The notes under the pieces are model-generated. The model was given only the letters and a program-made list of their open reading frames with translations, ran no database searches and had not been told where the DNA came from. 7,340 nucleotides of DNA, from assembly GCA_022801735.1 (NCBI GenBank), contig JAAWSW010000059.1:1-7340 (forward strand), read 5' to 3'. A program made the translations under genes and the position numbers. This DNA comes from Bacilli bacterium. Lineage in GTDB: Bacteria; Bacillota_I; Bacilli_A; RF39; UBA660. Every line of letters starts with the position of its first letter. The stretch's first letter is position 1. Shown here piece by piece: positions 6,160 to 7,340 of the stretch.

Positions 6160-6942
6160 ATGGAAAGATTGAACGAAATATTAAAAGAACTAGGAATTTC
6201 AAAAGTTAAATTAGCAAAATGTTTAGGGGTATCTAGACAGATGATATATAATTATTTAGAGTTAGATGATATTAATAAATGGCCAAAAGATAAAAAGGTT
6301 ATTTTATTAAATATATTAGGTATTAAGGCTGCAGATGAGATTAATAATATCAAGGTTGATACTGATTATATTATGGATGTAGAAACTCGTGTAAATAGTT
6401 TGTTTGAAAATTCTACTAAAAGTGATTTAAATGATACTAATGTTATATTTAGTGGTCTTGAAAATAAACAAAAAGAACTTTTACATAATATAGTTGATGA
6501 ACTTAAAGAACGTTTAAGCGATGATAAAGATGAAAGTGCTTATAATTCAATTTTATATTTATATCATTTCCTACAAACTATGGAAAGTTCTAAAGAATTA
6601 AAATATATTTTAGCGTATATGTCTAAGGCTGCAGGATTTACTAAACCATATGAATTTGTATACGATGAAAATGAACAATTTATATTTGAAAGTATTTTAT
6701 TTTCAGCAATAACTTTATATCACGGTGGTAGTGCTAGTAAATCAAAAATAGCAGCAACGCATAAACGCTTTGTTCAACAAATTGAACAAAAAATGGAAGA
6801 TAAAATGAGTCGTACATTAGAAATAAATTCTGCTAAAGTACAAGCACTTAAAGAACTAGGATATACTGGTATTGATGAAGCGAATGCTGCAGAAGTACTT
6901 GCAAAAATTGTCGAAATTCAATCAAGAAAAGTTGGTAATTAA
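6160..6942 (+). CDS. Helix-turn-helix DNA-binding protein of unknown function
   Basis: A 260-residue soluble, strongly charged protein without signal peptide or membrane segment. Residues 4-33 read as an XRE/Cro-like helix-turn-helix: LNEILKELGISKVKLAKCLG then VSRQMIYNYLE, where VSRQMIYNY would be the recognition helix. The remaining ~220 residues look mostly helical, with acidic, Lys-rich segments around 100-125 (ENKQKELLHNIVDELKERL) and a possible coiled coil at 203-260; I recognise no known domain there. The start is firm: ATG with AGGGAGGG 6 nt upstream behind a consensus promoter. The gene is monocistronic, between two terminators. Its synonymous codons look more A-ending than those of mnmA or the SGNH gene, which could reflect higher expression or a different origin (visual impression). 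A transcriptional regulator is likely, and some other DNA-binding role is possible; its targets are unknown. Confidence 0.7.
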   Translation: MERLNEILKELGISKVKLAKCLGVSRQMIYNYLELDDINKWPKDKKVILLNILGIKAADEINNIKVDTDYIMDVETRVNSLFENSTKSDLNDTNVIFSGLENKQKELLHNIVDELKERLSDDKDESAYNSILYLYHFLQTMESSKELKYILAYMSKAAGFTKPYEFVYDENEQFIFESILFSAITLYHGGSASKSKIAATHKRFVQQIEQKMEDKMSRTLEINSAKVQALKELGYTGIDEANAAEVLAKIVEIQSRKVGN

Positions 6943-6945
6943 CTA

Positions 6946-6972
6946 AAAAAAGACTTCTTTGAAGTCTTTTTT
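6946..6972. terminator. Bidirectional intrinsic terminator
   Basis: A 12-bp perfect stem (6946-6957 with 6961-6972) with a 3-nt TTT loop, flanked by an A run on the left and a T run on the right, so it works on both strands. It ends the HTH gene and the convergent 62-residue membrane protein gene, whose TAA stop (6973-6971) overlaps the right arm. Confidence 0.8.
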
Positions 6973-7159
6973 ATCTTTCATAATAGTAGTTTTTTGTGTT
7001 TTCGTTGGTCGTTGTATTAATTATACTTCGGAAATTATCATTACAAAAATATAGTAATAGAAAAGATATTAATCCAAGTATTAACGATAATACTAAATTT
7101 GCTAGAAAAAATCCAGTTCCAAACATAAAACCATCTGTTATTGTTAATTCGTTTTTCAT
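6971..7159 (-). CDS. 62-residue membrane protein of unknown function
   Basis: A short minus-strand gene encoding a hydrophilic start (MKNELTITDG), a long Gly/Leu-rich hydrophobic stretch from about residue 11 to 38 that could form one long or two short membrane helices, and a polar, Asn/Thr-rich tail ending in tyrosines. I do not recognise a family. It is accepted as real because AAGGAGT (7171-7165) lies 5 to 6 nt before the ATG, an extended -10 promoter lies just upstream, and a terminator overlaps its stop codon. The frame on the opposite strand (6996-7178) has none of these. It lies 24 nt downstream of the end of the truncated glycosyltransferase-like frame, so co-transcription with that gene is also possible. 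Confidence 0.65.
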   Translation of the reverse strand: MKNELTITDGFMFGTGFFLANLVLSLILGLISFLLLYFCNDNFRSIINTTTNENTKNYYYER

Positions 7160-7177
7160 TTTTTACTCCTTTGGTTA

Positions 7178-7186
7178 ATTATATCA
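7178..7186 (-). promoter_or_regulatory. Extended -10 promoter of the 62-residue protein gene
   Basis: The minus strand carries TGATATAAT (7186-7178), that is TG-n-TATAAT, an extended -10 element ending 19 nt before the ATG at 7159. No convincing -35 is seen, which extended -10 promoters do not need. Its TGA is also the stop codon of the upstream minus-strand frame. Confidence 0.55.
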
Positions 7187-7340
7187 CAAAAATAAAGGGT
7201 TTGATGATATAATATATATATTGTTTATATTTTTTATAATTCCTATAATATATATTATGACAACAAACGGAATTCCTAAAAATATAAGATTATCATATTT
7301 TTTATGATAAATAGAATTTCCAAAATAAATAAACAATATT
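7184..7340 (-). pseudogene. 3' end of a second GT39-like frame with a divergent, short C-terminus; continues off the right edge
   Basis: Read on the minus strand from the right edge, codons from 7339 encode 31 residues identical to residues 214-244 of the glycosyltransferase at the left end (ILFIYFGNSIYHKK and onward, to FVVIIYI). Identity then stops abruptly. The frame continues with about 20 unrelated residues (IGIIKNINNIYIISSNPLFL) to a TGA at 7186-7184. The left-end protein continues about 126 residues beyond this point, so this version lacks the WWARYSP region and the soluble tail. It may be a broken duplicate, an alternative 3' end exchanged by inversion, or a chimeric assembly end; its 5' part is outside the window. 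Typed as pseudogene for the truncation, with low certainty. Confidence 0.5.
7245..7340 (-). repeat. Right copy of the 96-bp perfect inverted repeat, at the window edge
   Basis: This is the exact reverse complement of 660-755, with no mismatch, ending on the inside at the same 14-bp AT palindrome (7245-7258). Sequence from 7244 inward (TCCTTATAAT on the strand read inward) bears no relation to the left gene. The match is still intact at the last base of the window. Confidence 0.93.

Noticed and set aside
6996..7178. Plus-strand open frame of 60 codons
   Set aside because: It overlaps the minus-strand 62-residue gene, which has a ribosome binding site, extended -10 and terminator; the plus frame has none.
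7208..7213. Plus-strand TGATATAAT element pointing to the right edge
   Set aside because: It sits in an AT alternating tract, with no gene or ribosome binding site downstream on that strand within the window.
7218..7339. An 11-bp match ATATTGTTTAT (7218-7228) facing its complement at 7329-7339
   Set aside because: Short and almost entirely A/T; expected by chance in this composition and not extended on either side.
1..7340. TGA read as tryptophan (Mycoplasma-like code)
   Set aside because: TGA ends the glycosyltransferase at the ATGA overlap and ends spoIIM at the terminator, while tryptophans are encoded by TGG.
1..7340. tRNA, rRNA, CRISPR array, riboswitch or insertion sequence
   Set aside because: I looked for spaced direct repeats, cloverleaf-like GC-richer stretches and transposase motifs and saw none; the intergenic spaces are too short for most of these.

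Overview
The window is very AT-rich (by eye roughly a quarter to 30% G+C). It uses TGA as a true stop and TGG for tryptophan, so the standard bacterial code applies. Shine-Dalgarno sites are of the AGGAG/GGTGA type, and the gene set includes SpoIIM, a MnmA with the usual catalytic residues, and a tiny membrane protein resembling DUF4044. Together these suggest a small-genome, low-GC Bacillota, perhaps an uncultured host-associated Bacilli lineage. The lineage is an inference from composition and gene families, not an identification.

Layout. (1) 1-1979, plus strand: the 3' part of a GT39-like (GT-C fold) membrane glycosyltransferase, coupled by an ATGA overlap to a UbiA-family protein resembling decaprenyl-phosphate phosphoribosyltransferase. 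(2) 2026-3262, minus strand: a two-gene operon of a 43-residue DUF4044-like membrane protein followed by an acyltransferase-3 (O-acyltransferase) protein. (3) 3358-3987, plus: SpoIIM. (4) 4033-6016, plus: mnmA (tRNA 2-thiouridylase) followed by a membrane-anchored SGNH/GDSL hydrolase. (5) 6160-6942, plus: a helix-turn-helix protein of unknown role behind a consensus promoter. (6) 6971-7159, minus: a 62-residue membrane protein. (7) 7184-7340, minus: the 3' end of a second open frame that begins with an exact inverted copy of part of the first gene.

Functional theme. The left two genes, the acyltransferase and the SGNH protein all look like cell-surface polymer building or decoration: a lipid-linked pentose donor, a GT-C transferase that could use it, an O-acyl transfer membrane protein and an extracellular esterase/transferase domain. 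MnmA (tRNA wobble U34 thiolation) is housekeeping, and SpoIIM belongs to the peptidoglycan-remodelling DMP machinery in spore formers.

The most notable structure is a 96-bp perfect inverted repeat (660-755 and 7245-7340, pairing x with 8000-x). It ends on the inside exactly at a 14-bp AT palindrome and reaches the right edge of the window. It is either a real inverted duplication or invertible segment that would swap the 3' ends of two glycosyltransferase frames, or a fold-back assembly or amplification chimera.

The region is also strikingly compact. Five -10 boxes end only 17 to 24 nt before start codons, and all four terminator hairpins overlap a stop codon.
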